From: Rubellimicrobium rubrum
GTDB lineage: Bacteria > Pseudomonadota > Alphaproteobacteria > Rhodobacterales > Rhodobacteraceae
Reading direction: 5' to 3'
Assembly (NCBI RefSeq): GCF_006152115.1
Contig: NZ_VDFU01000017.1
Location: 1 to 64,000, forward strand
DNA length: 64,000 bases
Made by a program: the position numbers and the translations under genes. The notes below the pieces were generated by a model. It worked only from the letters and a program-made list of their open reading frames with translations, had not been told where the DNA came from and did not search any database. Numbering within the stretch: the stretch's first letter is position 1; each line of letters begins with the position of its first letter. Below are positions 51,453-59,274 of this stretch, piece after piece.

Positions 51453-51728
51453 ATGGGGGAGCCGATCTACACCGACTCCAAGTTCGCGGTGCGGACCATT
51501 GTCCAGACGGTTCGCCGGCGGGTGTCAAAGCACGGACAGCGCGTCGGCGCGGTGCTGTCCGGTCCCGTGCTGACGGCGCTCCTCGACCACTGGCCCAAGG
51601 CCAAGATGGAGGAGGCGCTCGCAAGGCACCCTGAGGAGGTGGCCCACGCAGTCCTGTTCATGCCGAAGCGGCCCCTAAGCATTGTGATCCGGAATCTCGT
51701 CATCCTGCCGAACAGCGTGGGCCTGTAA
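51453..51728 (+). CDS. Small hypothetical protein
   Basis: A 91-residue ORF with no family I recognise. It is rich in basic and helical residues ([46 protein letters not shown]). It begins 4 bases after the AraC remnant and stops 4 bases before the stop of the convergent DUF882 gene, a spacing that supports a real gene. No strong ribosome binding site is visible. Confidence 0.5.
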   Translation: MGEPIYTDSKFAVRTIVQTVRRRVSKHGQRVGAVLSGPVLTALLDHWPKAKMEEALARHPEEVAHAVLFMPKRPLSIVIRNLVILPNSVGL

Positions 51729-51731
51729 GCC

Positions 51732-52355
51732 TCAGGCGGTCCAAGTGCGGCTGGGGCCCGAATCCACATGGGTGAAGTTCGACCCATAGTAACGACCGAC
51801 GCCGCCGATCTGCAGCCACTCGGCGTAGTCGGCGATCTGCTCGACCGTGGTACCCTCCAGCCGGATGTCGGCGGCGCGCCGGCGGGTGTGGTAGCTGTTC
51901 GATGCGGCTCCCGCCCCCTTGCTGCGCAGCATATTGTTGGTGCGCTTGGTCCGGAACCCCGACAGCAGGGTGATCTGGCCGGAATGGCCTTCCTCTCGGG
52001 CCGCGTTCGAGATGGCGGCCAACGCCCAGAACAGGCGCGGGTCGATCTCGGGATCCTTGTTCTCGCGCCAGTCGCGAAAGATCCAGTTCAGCCGGCGCAA
52101 GGCCCGGCGATCGTAGTCGCCATCATCGGCGAAGCGCAGCGCCACCCGATCTCCGGTGTTGGAGTTGGTGATGTCGAGATAGGGATCGATGGTGGAAACC
52201 ATGCCGTCCAAGCGGCTGCCCGGTCGCCATGGGGAGGGCAGGGGTTCGTATCCGCCGCCGCAACCGGACAGAAGCGGCAAGGCGAGCCCGGCGCCCAAGG
52301 CGCCCAGGAGGTCACGCCGACCGAGGCGGCTCGTGGCCGCGATAGTGGGAATCAT
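51732..52355 (-). CDS. Tat-exported DUF882/M15-like (YcbK) protein
   Basis: A 207-residue protein with a twin-arginine signal (GRRDLLGALGAGLALPLLSGC) that ends in a possible lipobox. The C-terminal domain, LNWIFRDWRENKDPEIDPRLFWALAAI, ITLLSGFRTKRTNNMLRSKG, NSYHTRRRAADIRLEGTT and GGVGRYYGSNFTHVDSGPSRTW, is DUF882, a peptidase M15-like fold related to D,D-carboxypeptidases. The H and D in YHTRRRAADI and the H in FTHVD are the zinc ligands of that fold. E. coli YcbK is a murein endopeptidase (MepK), so peptidoglycan cleavage is likely. Confidence 0.9.
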   Translation of the reverse strand: MIPTIAATSRLGRRDLLGALGAGLALPLLSGCGGGYEPLPSPWRPGSRLDGMVSTIDPYLDITNSNTGDRVALRFADDGDYDRRALRRLNWIFRDWRENKDPEIDPRLFWALAAISNAAREEGHSGQITLLSGFRTKRTNNMLRSKGAGAASNSYHTRRRAADIRLEGTTVEQIADYAEWLQIGGVGRYYGSNFTHVDSGPSRTWTA

Positions 52356-52581
52356 TCTTGTTATCTCCGAGGAGTCTGCTCGTTTGCCCCCAGGCCATCC
52401 TTAACCGGGCGAAGGGCAGACGAGAATGTCCTCGTCAAGATCGGGCTGCGCATCCGGCCAAAGCTGTTGCGCCTCCCCCACGAAGAGGGGTCATTTGCGG
52501 CAGGGCTGCCACAGCCGATCGACCCGGCCGGTCACATCCCGTCCGGTGCCGACCAGCACGGCCCTTGCGCTCCGATTCGCG

Positions 52582-53721
52582 TCACCACTCGGCAAAGCTG
52601 CCGTCGCGGGCGCGCCAGACCGGATTGCGCCAGCGGTGCGGCGTGGCATGAGCCTCTCGGACCGCAGCCTCGTCGATTTCGACCCCAAGACCCGGTCCGG
52701 TCGGAATGGGAAGGAACCCGTCCACTGGCGTCAGCACCTGAGGGTTGGTGACAAAGGTCAGCAAGTCGTGGCCGACATTGTAATGGATGCCTAGGCTCAT
52801 CTCCTGGAGCGCCACGTTCGGCGCACATCCGGCAAGCTGGAGGCAGGCGGCCAGCGACAAAGGCCCCAAGGGGCAATGCGGCGCGACCGCGACGTCGTAG
52901 GCTTCGGCCATCGCGGCGATCCGGCGGCATTCGCTCAGGCCGCCCGCATGCGACAGGTCGGGCTGGATGATGTCGACCGCGCCCCGCTCCAGGAATGGTT
53001 TGAAGTCCCAGCGCGAGTAGAGCCTTTCGCCCAGCGCGATGGGGGTCGAGACCAGTCTGGCGATCTGCTCCAGCCCCTCGGGGTTCTCGGACAGAAGCGG
53101 CTCCTCGATGAACAGCAGGCCCAGCGGTTCGAGCAGCTTCGCGAGTTGCTTGGCCATGGGGCGGTGCACGCGACCATGGAAGTCGAGCCCGACATCCACG
53201 CCCTCGGCCTGGGCCGCCTGTACCCGCTCCACCACCTCGGCCAAGAGCTTGGGTGTGCCCAGGAAGTCCAGTTCGGCGGTCGCGTTCATCTTCACGGCCC
53301 CGAACCCCTGCTCGCGGCGGGCACGGGCGGCAGCGGCGATCTCGTGCGGGCGGTCGCCGCCGATCCAGGCATAGGCGCGGATGCGGTCCCGGACGAGGCC
53401 ACCCAGCATGTCCCAGGCCGGCAGGCCACAGGCCCGGCCCTTGAGGTCCCACAAGGCTTGGTCCAGCCCGGACAGCGCCGACATGAGGACCGGCCCGCCG
53501 CGATAGAAGCCGCCCCGGTAGGCGACCTGCCAGATATCCTCGATCCGCCGCGGGTCATGGCCGATGAAACGATCCCTGAGCGCCTCGAAGGCGCCGTCCA
53601 CCGCCTCGGCATAGCCCTCGAGGCTGGCCTCGCCCCAGCCGAAGTGGCCGTCATCGGCCTCGATGCGGACGAACAGCCAGCGCGGCGGCACGTAGAAGGT
53701 CTCGATGCGCGTGATCTTCAC
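52582..53721 (-). CDS. dgoD: D-galactonate dehydratase (enolase superfamily)
   Basis: A 379-residue enzyme of the mandelate racemase/enolase superfamily. AVKMNATAELDFL and VDVGLDFHGRVHRPMAKQLA include the first metal ligand region, FIEEPLL and LGERLYSRWDFKPFLERGAVDIIQPDLSHAGGLSE the other two, and VAVAPHCPLGPLSLAACLQL plus QEMSLGIHYNVGHDLL the family-specific catalytic loop of DgoD. It removes water from D-galactonate to give 2-keto-3-deoxy-galactonate, the first step of the De Ley-Doudoroff pathway. It starts at GTG with AAAGGA upstream. No other galactonate genes are adjacent. Confidence 0.88.
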   Translation of the reverse strand: MKITRIETFYVPPRWLFVRIEADDGHFGWGEASLEGYAEAVDGAFEALRDRFIGHDPRRIEDIWQVAYRGGFYRGGPVLMSALSGLDQALWDLKGRACGLPAWDMLGGLVRDRIRAYAWIGGDRPHEIAAAARARREQGFGAVKMNATAELDFLGTPKLLAEVVERVQAAQAEGVDVGLDFHGRVHRPMAKQLAKLLEPLGLLFIEEPLLSENPEGLEQIARLVSTPIALGERLYSRWDFKPFLERGAVDIIQPDLSHAGGLSECRRIAAMAEAYDVAVAPHCPLGPLSLAACLQLAGCAPNVALQEMSLGIHYNVGHDLLTFVTNPQVLTPVDGFLPIPTGPGLGVEIDEAAVREAHATPHRWRNPVWRARDGSFAEW

Positions 53722-53739
53722 TGGGATGTTTCCTTTGCT

Positions 53740-54303
53740 TCAGCCGTTCCACGGTGGCCCGACTCGGGCGAGATGGAAGAAGAACGGGTTTGCCATGCCG
53801 TTCCGCTCCATGAGTCCGACCAGACGATCCGGGCCGGCCAGGCGAAGGTGATCGGTGATCGGCTGCTCATGGTAGATCAGCGCGGTGCCCTGTCGCCCGC
53901 GAAAGTCGCGCAGGCCAAGCGTTGCGCCGTGCCTCCTTGCCCGGAGAACGGGCTCAAGCGCGGCAAAGGCCAGACGGACCGGCAGGCTGCGGGCGAACCC
54001 GGGCCGGTGAAGGGCGACGGCCGTGGGCATCAAAGCCGGGTTCAGGGCGACGATCCGCCCCGAGGAACGACGGAAGAGGAGGGGATGGACGCGATCGGAG
54101 TCCTCGATGGACTTGCCATACCAGCCCAAACCCTCGAGCAGGCTGTCGAAGGGGTGTCCGGTCGGCAGCGTCCGGCCCTGCCACAGGCCGATCAGGTGGC
54201 CCGGCCCGATGCCGGGCAGTCCGTCGAAGCGAGCCAAAGCCGCGTCCGTCCCAAGCGGCTCAGCCAGCCAGTCCGTTAGCCACGAAGGCTCCGTGTCCGT
54301 CAT
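53740..54303 (-). CDS. GXWXG / DUF4334 protein
   Basis: A 187-residue protein with an N-terminal GXWXG domain (FDGLPGIGPGHLIGLWQGRTLPTGHP, LGWYGKSIEDSDRVHPLLFR) and a C-terminal DUF4334 domain (ALEPVLRARRHGATLGLRDFRGRQGTALIYHEQPITDHLR, NPFFFHLARV). The two domains usually occur together in small lipocalin-like proteins of unknown function. The ATG at 54303 has GGAG upstream and removes a 23-residue basic extension of the longer frame. It lies 18 bases upstream of dgoD, so the two may be cotranscribed. Confidence 0.85.
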   Translation of the reverse strand: MTDTEPSWLTDWLAEPLGTDAALARFDGLPGIGPGHLIGLWQGRTLPTGHPFDSLLEGLGWYGKSIEDSDRVHPLLFRRSSGRIVALNPALMPTAVALHRPGFARSLPVRLAFAALEPVLRARRHGATLGLRDFRGRQGTALIYHEQPITDHLRLAGPDRLVGLMERNGMANPFFFHLARVGPPWNG

Positions 54304-54431
54304 CGATGCTCCGATTTCATGGGCATGCGCTCGGCGCTCGGGGCCAGGTCTTGGACGAGTCTCCGGGTTCATGGAACGCCTGGATCGCTTCGCGGTTCAT
54401 CTGATGAGATCAGGGAAGAGGAGGCGAGGCG

Positions 54432-54734
54432 ATGGCCGATGATCGCGAGCAACGCATCCGGGAGCGTGCCCACGCCATCTGGGAGCAGGAAGGCCGCCCG
54501 CATGGGCGCGACGAGGACCACTGGCGGCAGGCCAGCCAGGAAGTCGGCAGCGACATGTTCGACCAGCCGGGCGTGACCGAGAACCAGGAAAGGGCGGGGT
54601 CGCTTGACGGCGGACTCCTTCCGGCGGGCGGTCTGGTCGCAGCGGGCGGTCCGGCGGGACTGGGTCTTGCGGGGCTTGGCATGACGGGTGCCCCGGCCGA
54701 CGGCGACGGGGAGCAGACCGAAAGGTCGGACTAG
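54432..54734 (+). CDS. DUF2934 protein
   Basis: A 100-residue protein. The first 30 residues, DREQRIRERAHAIWEQEGRPHGRDEDHWRQA, are the complete DUF2934 motif. The rest is glycine/alanine-rich and low complexity. DUF2934 proteins are small, abundant in alphaproteobacteria, and of unknown function. The ATG follows GGAAGAGGAGGCG. It converges on the MFS transporter gene. Confidence 0.85.
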   Translation: MADDREQRIRERAHAIWEQEGRPHGRDEDHWRQASQEVGSDMFDQPGVTENQERAGSLDGGLLPAGGLVAAGGPAGLGLAGLGMTGAPADGDGEQTERSD

Positions 54735-54767
54735 CGCCCCGAACTTGGACCTCTTGGCAGAGGGCGG

Positions 54768-56078
54768 TCAGGCGAGCGGCTGCTGCCGTGTTTCCTGATC
54801 GATCAAGGACGCGGCCACTGCACCAAGTAGCAGGAAGGCGGCAAAAAGGCCGACGGCGGCCGCAAAGCTTTGCGCCACCAGCAGGGCCAGGGCGGACGGC
54901 GCCAGCAGGCCCCCCAATCGGGCCATCGCGCTGGCCGCCCCCATCCCCGTCGCCCGGCTCTCGGTCGGATAGAGTTCGGGCGTGAACGCATAGAGCGATC
55001 CCCAGGTGCCCAGCAGGGCGAAGCTCATCACCAGGATGGACGCGCCCAAAGTATAGGAATCGCGCGCCACCACGAAGAGCAGGCACGCGGCCGCACTGAG
55101 GAGCAGGAAACCGATCAACGTCGGCTTGCGGCCCCAGGCCTCGACGCCATAGGCCGCGAGCGCATAGCCCGGCACCTGGGCCAAGGCCACGACGACAAGG
55201 AAGCCGTATCCGCGCACGAAGCCAAAGCCTTCGCCGGCCAGGCGGGCCGGCATCCAGGTGAACACCCCGTAATACGAGATCGAGACCAGGAACCAGACCA
55301 GCAGCATCAGCAGGCTTCGCCGTCGCAGCGCGGGCGAGAACAGCCCCGTCGCAGCCGGAGGCGGAGGAGCGGCGACCGTGGCTCCGGCCTCTAGGAGTGC
55401 CTTCCCGTTCGTGCGAAGGACGCGGTCCAGGACCGCCTTGGCCTCAGCCGCCCGGCCAGTCCGAACGAGGAACATGGGTGACTCTGGCACCCAGAAGCGC
55501 AGCCAGACGCCGATCAGGGCGGGCAGGGCGGTGACGGCGAAGATGATGCGCCAAGCGTCCTCGACCCCCGCCACGCTCGCGATCCAGGCCGCGACGGCCA
55601 CGGCAATAGTGCCGATCGCCCAGAACCCCTCGAGCATGACGAGCCATCGGCCCCTGTTGGCGGGGGGCAGGAACTCGGCCATCAGCGCATAGTCCACGGG
55701 CAGGGTGCCGCCCACCGCAACGCCCGTCAGGAACCGGAGCAGCAGCAGGGCGCCAAAGGACGGGGCGAACACGGACAGGAGACCGAACACGGCATCGCAG
55801 GCCACCGTGACCAGCAGCACCCGCCTGCGTCCGTAACGGTCGGCCAGACGCCCGAAGCCGCTGGCCCCGATGAGCATGCCCAGGAAGAACAGGGTTCCGG
55901 TCTGCAAGGCCTCGGGCACCGTGAGCCCAAAGGTCTGTGCGACCGAAGCGGCGGTAAAGCCCACCGCGAGCACCTGCATGGCATCGGCGGCCCATACGAA
56001 GCCGAAGATGCCCAGGAGGCGACGTTGGAACGGGCCGGGGCCGGCCTGCGTAAGGATGTCTTCGACCAGCACTGTCAT
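54768..56078 (-). CDS. MFS transporter (sugar-porter/SV2-like or aromatic acid type)
   Basis: A 436-residue protein with twelve transmembrane segments. The signature loop between helices 2 and 3 reads GRLADRYGRRRVLL and the equivalent loop in the second half is YGVEAWGRKPTLIG. The N-terminal GPFQRRLLGIFGFVWAADAMQVLAVGF and the acidic residue in helix 1 are typical of the AAHS/SV2-like branch that includes niacin and 4-hydroxybenzoate carriers. PTESRATGMGAASAMARLGG fits this group. Substrate unknown. It stands alone between the DUF2934 gene and the LuxR-type regulator on the same strand as the latter. Confidence 0.88.
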   Translation of the reverse strand: MTVLVEDILTQAGPGPFQRRLLGIFGFVWAADAMQVLAVGFTAASVAQTFGLTVPEALQTGTLFFLGMLIGASGFGRLADRYGRRRVLLVTVACDAVFGLLSVFAPSFGALLLLRFLTGVAVGGTLPVDYALMAEFLPPANRGRWLVMLEGFWAIGTIAVAVAAWIASVAGVEDAWRIIFAVTALPALIGVWLRFWVPESPMFLVRTGRAAEAKAVLDRVLRTNGKALLEAGATVAAPPPPAATGLFSPALRRRSLLMLLVWFLVSISYYGVFTWMPARLAGEGFGFVRGYGFLVVVALAQVPGYALAAYGVEAWGRKPTLIGFLLLSAAACLLFVVARDSYTLGASILVMSFALLGTWGSLYAFTPELYPTESRATGMGAASAMARLGGLLAPSALALLVAQSFAAAVGLFAAFLLLGAVAASLIDQETRQQPLA

Positions 56079-56186
56079 GCCGGAGCCAGATAGTCCCTTG
56101 CCCCTGAAAGTCCCGCCGCGCGGGCGGTCGACACTGCGAACCTGTGCCGGCCGCCTTGCCCTCGGGATCAGGGATCACCGGTCTGC

Positions 56187-57215
56187 TCAGGACGCGAGGC
56201 CGAGACCCGCCTGCCAGGTGAGCATTTGCGCGGCCTCGGCCCTGCAGCCGACGTTCAGCTTGGACAGAACGCGCTTTGCGTAGGTGTTGAACGTCTGCTC
56301 CTTGATGCCGGCGATGAAGGCGGCCTCTCTGTTGGGCAGGCCAAGCTGCATGAGCGATGCGACCCGCGCCTCGGCCGGCGTAAGGCCCATGATCTGCGCA
56401 AGCTTCTCGATCCGCTTGGGATCGGGTCGCTGCGGGATCACCAGAACCGCGAGAGACGCACCATCGCCGCCGTCGAAACGGGTCAGCGAGAGGGGCAGGC
56501 GTCCCGGGCCGTCGGGATCATCGATCAGCAGAATGACTTCGGACGCGCCGCTGTGTCCGGCCACGCATTCCGATACCGCCTGGCGCAACGCACGGGTGTC
56601 GGACGGCGTGGCTGCGGACAGGCCATCGGACACGCTGCGCAGGAGACGACGCTCGGCCAGGAGATCGGCCCCAACGCGGTTGGTTTGCAGGATGTGCGCA
56701 TGCTCATCAAGCACCATGACAGCCGCGCCGAACCGATGCGAGATCGTCCAAAGCAGCGCATCCGCCGCGGCCCTGCGGCTTCCGGTGAACTCCCGCAGGC
56801 AGCTTTCGCGCAGCATCGACCAGATGGCGCGCAACACGCCTTCGCAAAGGCTCTCCCCCTGGTCGCCATCGCACAGCAAGGCGACCTGATCGACGACACC
56901 CGACGCGAACCGGATCTCATAGGCGGACCAGGCATCCGCGTCGTGACCGGCCCGTTCGATCCAGCCCTTGTCTTCGGCTGGCATGGGTCGCACGCTCTCC
57001 ACCGGGCCGGGGTTCACCTCGACCCGCTCCGCCCGTCGCAGGGCCGAGGACCACCGGCGCGGGTCGGGCTGGCCCCGGCTGCCCAGGCACAAGCAGGCCT
57101 GGCGGCTGTCCAGCCTTACCAGGGCCTCGCGGCCCAGCGAGGTCAGGCTTTGCTTCAGGATGCGCGAGAAATGAAAAAGCTCCGTGTCGAACACGGACAG
57201 CGTAACCGAACTCAT
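56187..57215 (-). CDS. LuxR-type regulator with PAS-like sensor
   Basis: A 342-residue regulator. A C-terminal LuxR-type HTH (about 275-335) reads IMGLTPAEARVASLMQLGLPNREAAFIAGIKEQTFNTYAKRVLSKLNVGCRAEA. The middle (about 150-260) has a PAS-like segment, LWTISHRFGAAVMVLDEHAHILQTNRVGADLLA. The N-terminal third has no recognised domain. HTH proteins of this shape respond to a small ligand rather than phosphorylation. The ATG at 57215 was chosen over an adjacent TTG at 57218. A perfect dyad (CGTAAC-N5-GTTACG) lies about 15 bases upstream, and a second LuxR-type gene is divergent from it. Confidence 0.82.
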   Translation of the reverse strand: MSSVTLSVFDTELFHFSRILKQSLTSLGREALVRLDSRQACLCLGSRGQPDPRRWSSALRRAERVEVNPGPVESVRPMPAEDKGWIERAGHDADAWSAYEIRFASGVVDQVALLCDGDQGESLCEGVLRAIWSMLRESCLREFTGSRRAAADALLWTISHRFGAAVMVLDEHAHILQTNRVGADLLAERRLLRSVSDGLSAATPSDTRALRQAVSECVAGHSGASEVILLIDDPDGPGRLPLSLTRFDGGDGASLAVLVIPQRPDPKRIEKLAQIMGLTPAEARVASLMQLGLPNREAAFIAGIKEQTFNTYAKRVLSKLNVGCRAEAAQMLTWQAGLGLAS

Positions 57216-57230
57216 CAAAGAACCCCCGGT

Positions 57231-57247
57231 CGTAACGCACTGTTACG
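57231..57247. promoter_or_regulatory. Dyad CGTAAC-N5-GTTACG, candidate operator
   Basis: A perfect 6-base inverted repeat at 57231-57236 and 57242-57247 with a 5-base spacer, about 15 bases before the start of the minus-strand LuxR-type regulator. The size and spacing suit a dimeric LuxR-type binding site. The location suggests autoregulation by repression or a site for the divergent regulator. Confidence 0.4.
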
Positions 57248-57380
57248 TAATGATCACGGTAGCATAAGGAAGTCCGTGGGACGGGGCGCAGTCGTACTAA
57301 TACCGAGGGAGTAGCGCCCAAGACGGGCGATCCTGTCGCTCCTCAGCGTTACAAGCGGTTCGCATCAGAGGGCAAGAGCG

Positions 57381-57434
57381 ACGGACTGGCGAAAAGGGCA
57401 GGTTCTTACCTACTCCTCAGGATGCCCAGTCCGT
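57381..57434. promoter_or_regulatory. Nested stem structure in the leader of the receiver-LuxR gene
   Basis: ACGGACTG (57381-57388) pairs perfectly with CAGTCCGT (57427-57434), and inside it GGCA (57397-57400) pairs with TGCC (57423-57426). The structure ends 74 bases upstream of the plus-strand gene's start codon. It may be an RNA leader element or two halves of a protein site. Confidence 0.3.
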
Positions 57435-57508
57435 GGTAGGGTTCGATTAACTTCTAAGCCTCTGACGAAAAGTTATGTCAGCCGTTTCTACTGTGTTGTT
57501 AGAAGAAA

Positions 57509-58168
57509 ATGGTGCACGGAATGGGAGTCGTTGTCGTAAGTGGTATTCGTCTTTATCGGGAAATGCTGGCCAAGTTTCTTTCATCCGCGTCCATCGATGT
57601 CCGGGCCTGCTGCGAGAGCCTGGACGAATTGCCTGGACCGGATGTAACCGACGTGATCCTGCTCCACGACGGGGAAGTCTTCGGACAGATCCTCCAGGAC
57701 ATCCGGACGGTGCGGGCCCGGTCTCCACAGGCTCCGATCATCCTCGTCGTCCCGGCGGATCGGTACGAGGAGCTGCGGGCCGTTCTTTGGCGGGACGTCA
57801 GCGCGATCATCTCCGACGACAGCGCCGCCGACACTCTGGTGGGTGCGGTGCGTGTCGTGCAGGCTGGCTTCGCCGTCATGACGCCCCAGCATCGCACGCC
57901 GAGCGAGATCATCTTTCCCCCTGGCGCGGCGATCAGCGGGCGGCAACGGGGCGGCGCACGCTCGCGTCCCCTCAACCTTTCGCCCCAGGAAAGCCGCATC
58001 CTGTCAAGGCTGGTGGCTGGAGGGTCCAACAAGGACATCGCGAACGAGCTGGGCATTTGCGAGACGACCGTGAAGGTGCATCTGAGAGCCTGCTACGAAA
58101 AGATCGGGGCCAAGAACCGCACCCAGGCCGCCATGTGGGCCGCAGCGCATCTGGACCAGCCCTCCTAA
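57509..58168 (+). CDS. NarL/LuxR-type regulator with atypical receiver
   Basis: A 219-residue protein with an N-terminal receiver-like domain (about 5-120) and a C-terminal LuxR-type HTH (about 150-210: LNLSPQESRILSRLVAGGSNKDIANELGICETTVKVHLRACYEKIGAKNRTQAAMWA). In the receiver the usual acidic pair after strand 1 is missing: VVVVSGIRLYREML has none. A single D54 (ILLHDGE) remains at the phospho-acceptor position. Phosphorylation therefore seems unlikely and the domain may be a pseudo-receiver. It is divergent from another LuxR-type gene and downstream of a structured leader. Confidence 0.85.
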   Translation: MVHGMGVVVVSGIRLYREMLAKFLSSASIDVRACCESLDELPGPDVTDVILLHDGEVFGQILQDIRTVRARSPQAPIILVVPADRYEELRAVLWRDVSAIISDDSAADTLVGAVRVVQAGFAVMTPQHRTPSEIIFPPGAAISGRQRGGARSRPLNLSPQESRILSRLVAGGSNKDIANELGICETTVKVHLRACYEKIGAKNRTQAAMWAAAHLDQPS

Positions 58169-58268
58169 ACGCCAAGCCCCTTCCCGGACACGCGATCCTC
58201 ACCGTCGGTTGACTGGACGGCCGCGGCCGGACGATCATCTTGGACCCTGTCCCTTGACAGGAGTATCC

Positions 58269-59264
58269 ATGGCCCGTCCGACCCGCCGCACCGTGCTCGC
58301 GAGCCTGGCCGCTTCGTTCGCCACGCCGGCCCTGGCGCAGTCCGATTCATGGACCAGCGCCGCCGAGGCCGCGCGGGCTTTGCCGCAATTGCACTCGATC
58401 CTTGTGGCCCGGAACGGCGAGACGGTGCTGGCCGAGGCGATCCGGGGGCCGGGATTGGAGCAGCTGACCAACGTCAAATCGGTTTCCAAGTCCATCGTGG
58501 CCTTGCTTCTGGGAGCTGCCATCGACCGCGGTGTGATCCCCTCGGTGCAGACCACCCTGGCCGAAGCCGCCCCGGGGCTTGTCCCCGATGGCGCCGACCC
58601 GCGTGTGGCCAACCTGACCATGGAAAACCTCGTGACCCTGCGGGCGGGGCTGGAGCGGACCTCGGGGCCGAACTACGGCGAATGGGTCTCGTCGTCGAAC
58701 TGGGTGGCCGATGCGCTGTCTCGTCCCTTCGTGGCCGAGCCTGGCGGGCGGATGCTGTACTCCACGGGCAGCTTCCACATCCTTGGGGCAGCTCTGGCCG
58801 AGGCGTCCGGCGAAAGCCTCTTGACGCTGGCCCGCGCTTGGCTCGGCGAGCCGCTGGGCATCGAGGTCGCACCCTGGACGCGCGACCCTCAGGGCTACTA
58901 CCTCGGCGGCAACGAGATGGCGCTGAGCCCCCGTGCCATGCTGCGGATCGGAGAGATGCTGCGACAGGGCGGCACTTGGGACGGGCAGCAGGTCCTGTCG
59001 CCCGAGTGGGTCGAGGCGAGCCTCACCCCGGTGACCCGTTCACCGTTCTCGGGCCTCGACTACGGCTATGGCTGGTTCCTGGGCGATGCTCCACGCGGCC
59101 GGGTCGCCATCGCGCGGGGCTACGGCGGCCAGATCATCGCCGCCGCGCCCGAGGTCGGGATCACGGCCGTCATCACCTCGGACCCGACGCAGCCCGCGCG
59201 GAGCGAGGGCTACTTCGGGGATCTGATGAACCTCCTCGACCGAGAGATCCTGGCGAGGGCCTGA
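58269..59264 (+). CDS. Exported serine hydrolase (class C beta-lactamase-like)
   Basis: A 331-residue protein with a Tat-like signal peptide (RPTRRTVLASLAASFATPALA-Q). The beta-lactamase/penicillin-binding fold has SxxK as SVSK at 71-74, with the catalytic serine S71. Further segments include YSTGSFHILGAALAEASGESLL and YGYGWFLGDAPRGRVAIARGYGGQ. Relatives are esterases, D-amino-acid hydrolases and DD-peptidases; beta-lactamase activity is not implied. The ATG at 58269 has AGGAG upstream. It converges on the ino1 gene with only six bases between the stops. Confidence 0.85.
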   Translation: MARPTRRTVLASLAASFATPALAQSDSWTSAAEAARALPQLHSILVARNGETVLAEAIRGPGLEQLTNVKSVSKSIVALLLGAAIDRGVIPSVQTTLAEAAPGLVPDGADPRVANLTMENLVTLRAGLERTSGPNYGEWVSSSNWVADALSRPFVAEPGGRMLYSTGSFHILGAALAEASGESLLTLARAWLGEPLGIEVAPWTRDPQGYYLGGNEMALSPRAMLRIGEMLRQGGTWDGQQVLSPEWVEASLTPVTRSPFSGLDYGYGWFLGDAPRGRVAIARGYGGQIIAAAPEVGITAVITSDPTQPARSEGYFGDLMNLLDREILARA

Positions 59265-59274
59265 CCGGGGTCAG
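59261..59274. terminator. Small hairpin spanning both convergent stop codons
   Basis: CTGAC (59261-59265) and GTCAG (59270-59274) form a stem with a CGGG loop that contains the stop codons of the serine hydrolase (59262-59264) and of ino1 (59271-59273). It is too short to be a convincing terminator alone. Confidence 0.3.

Noticed and set aside
58269-59264. Antibiotic-resistance beta-lactamase
   Set aside because: Only the general serine beta-lactamase/DD-peptidase fold is visible; it is not close to a known class C beta-lactamase and has no resistance context.
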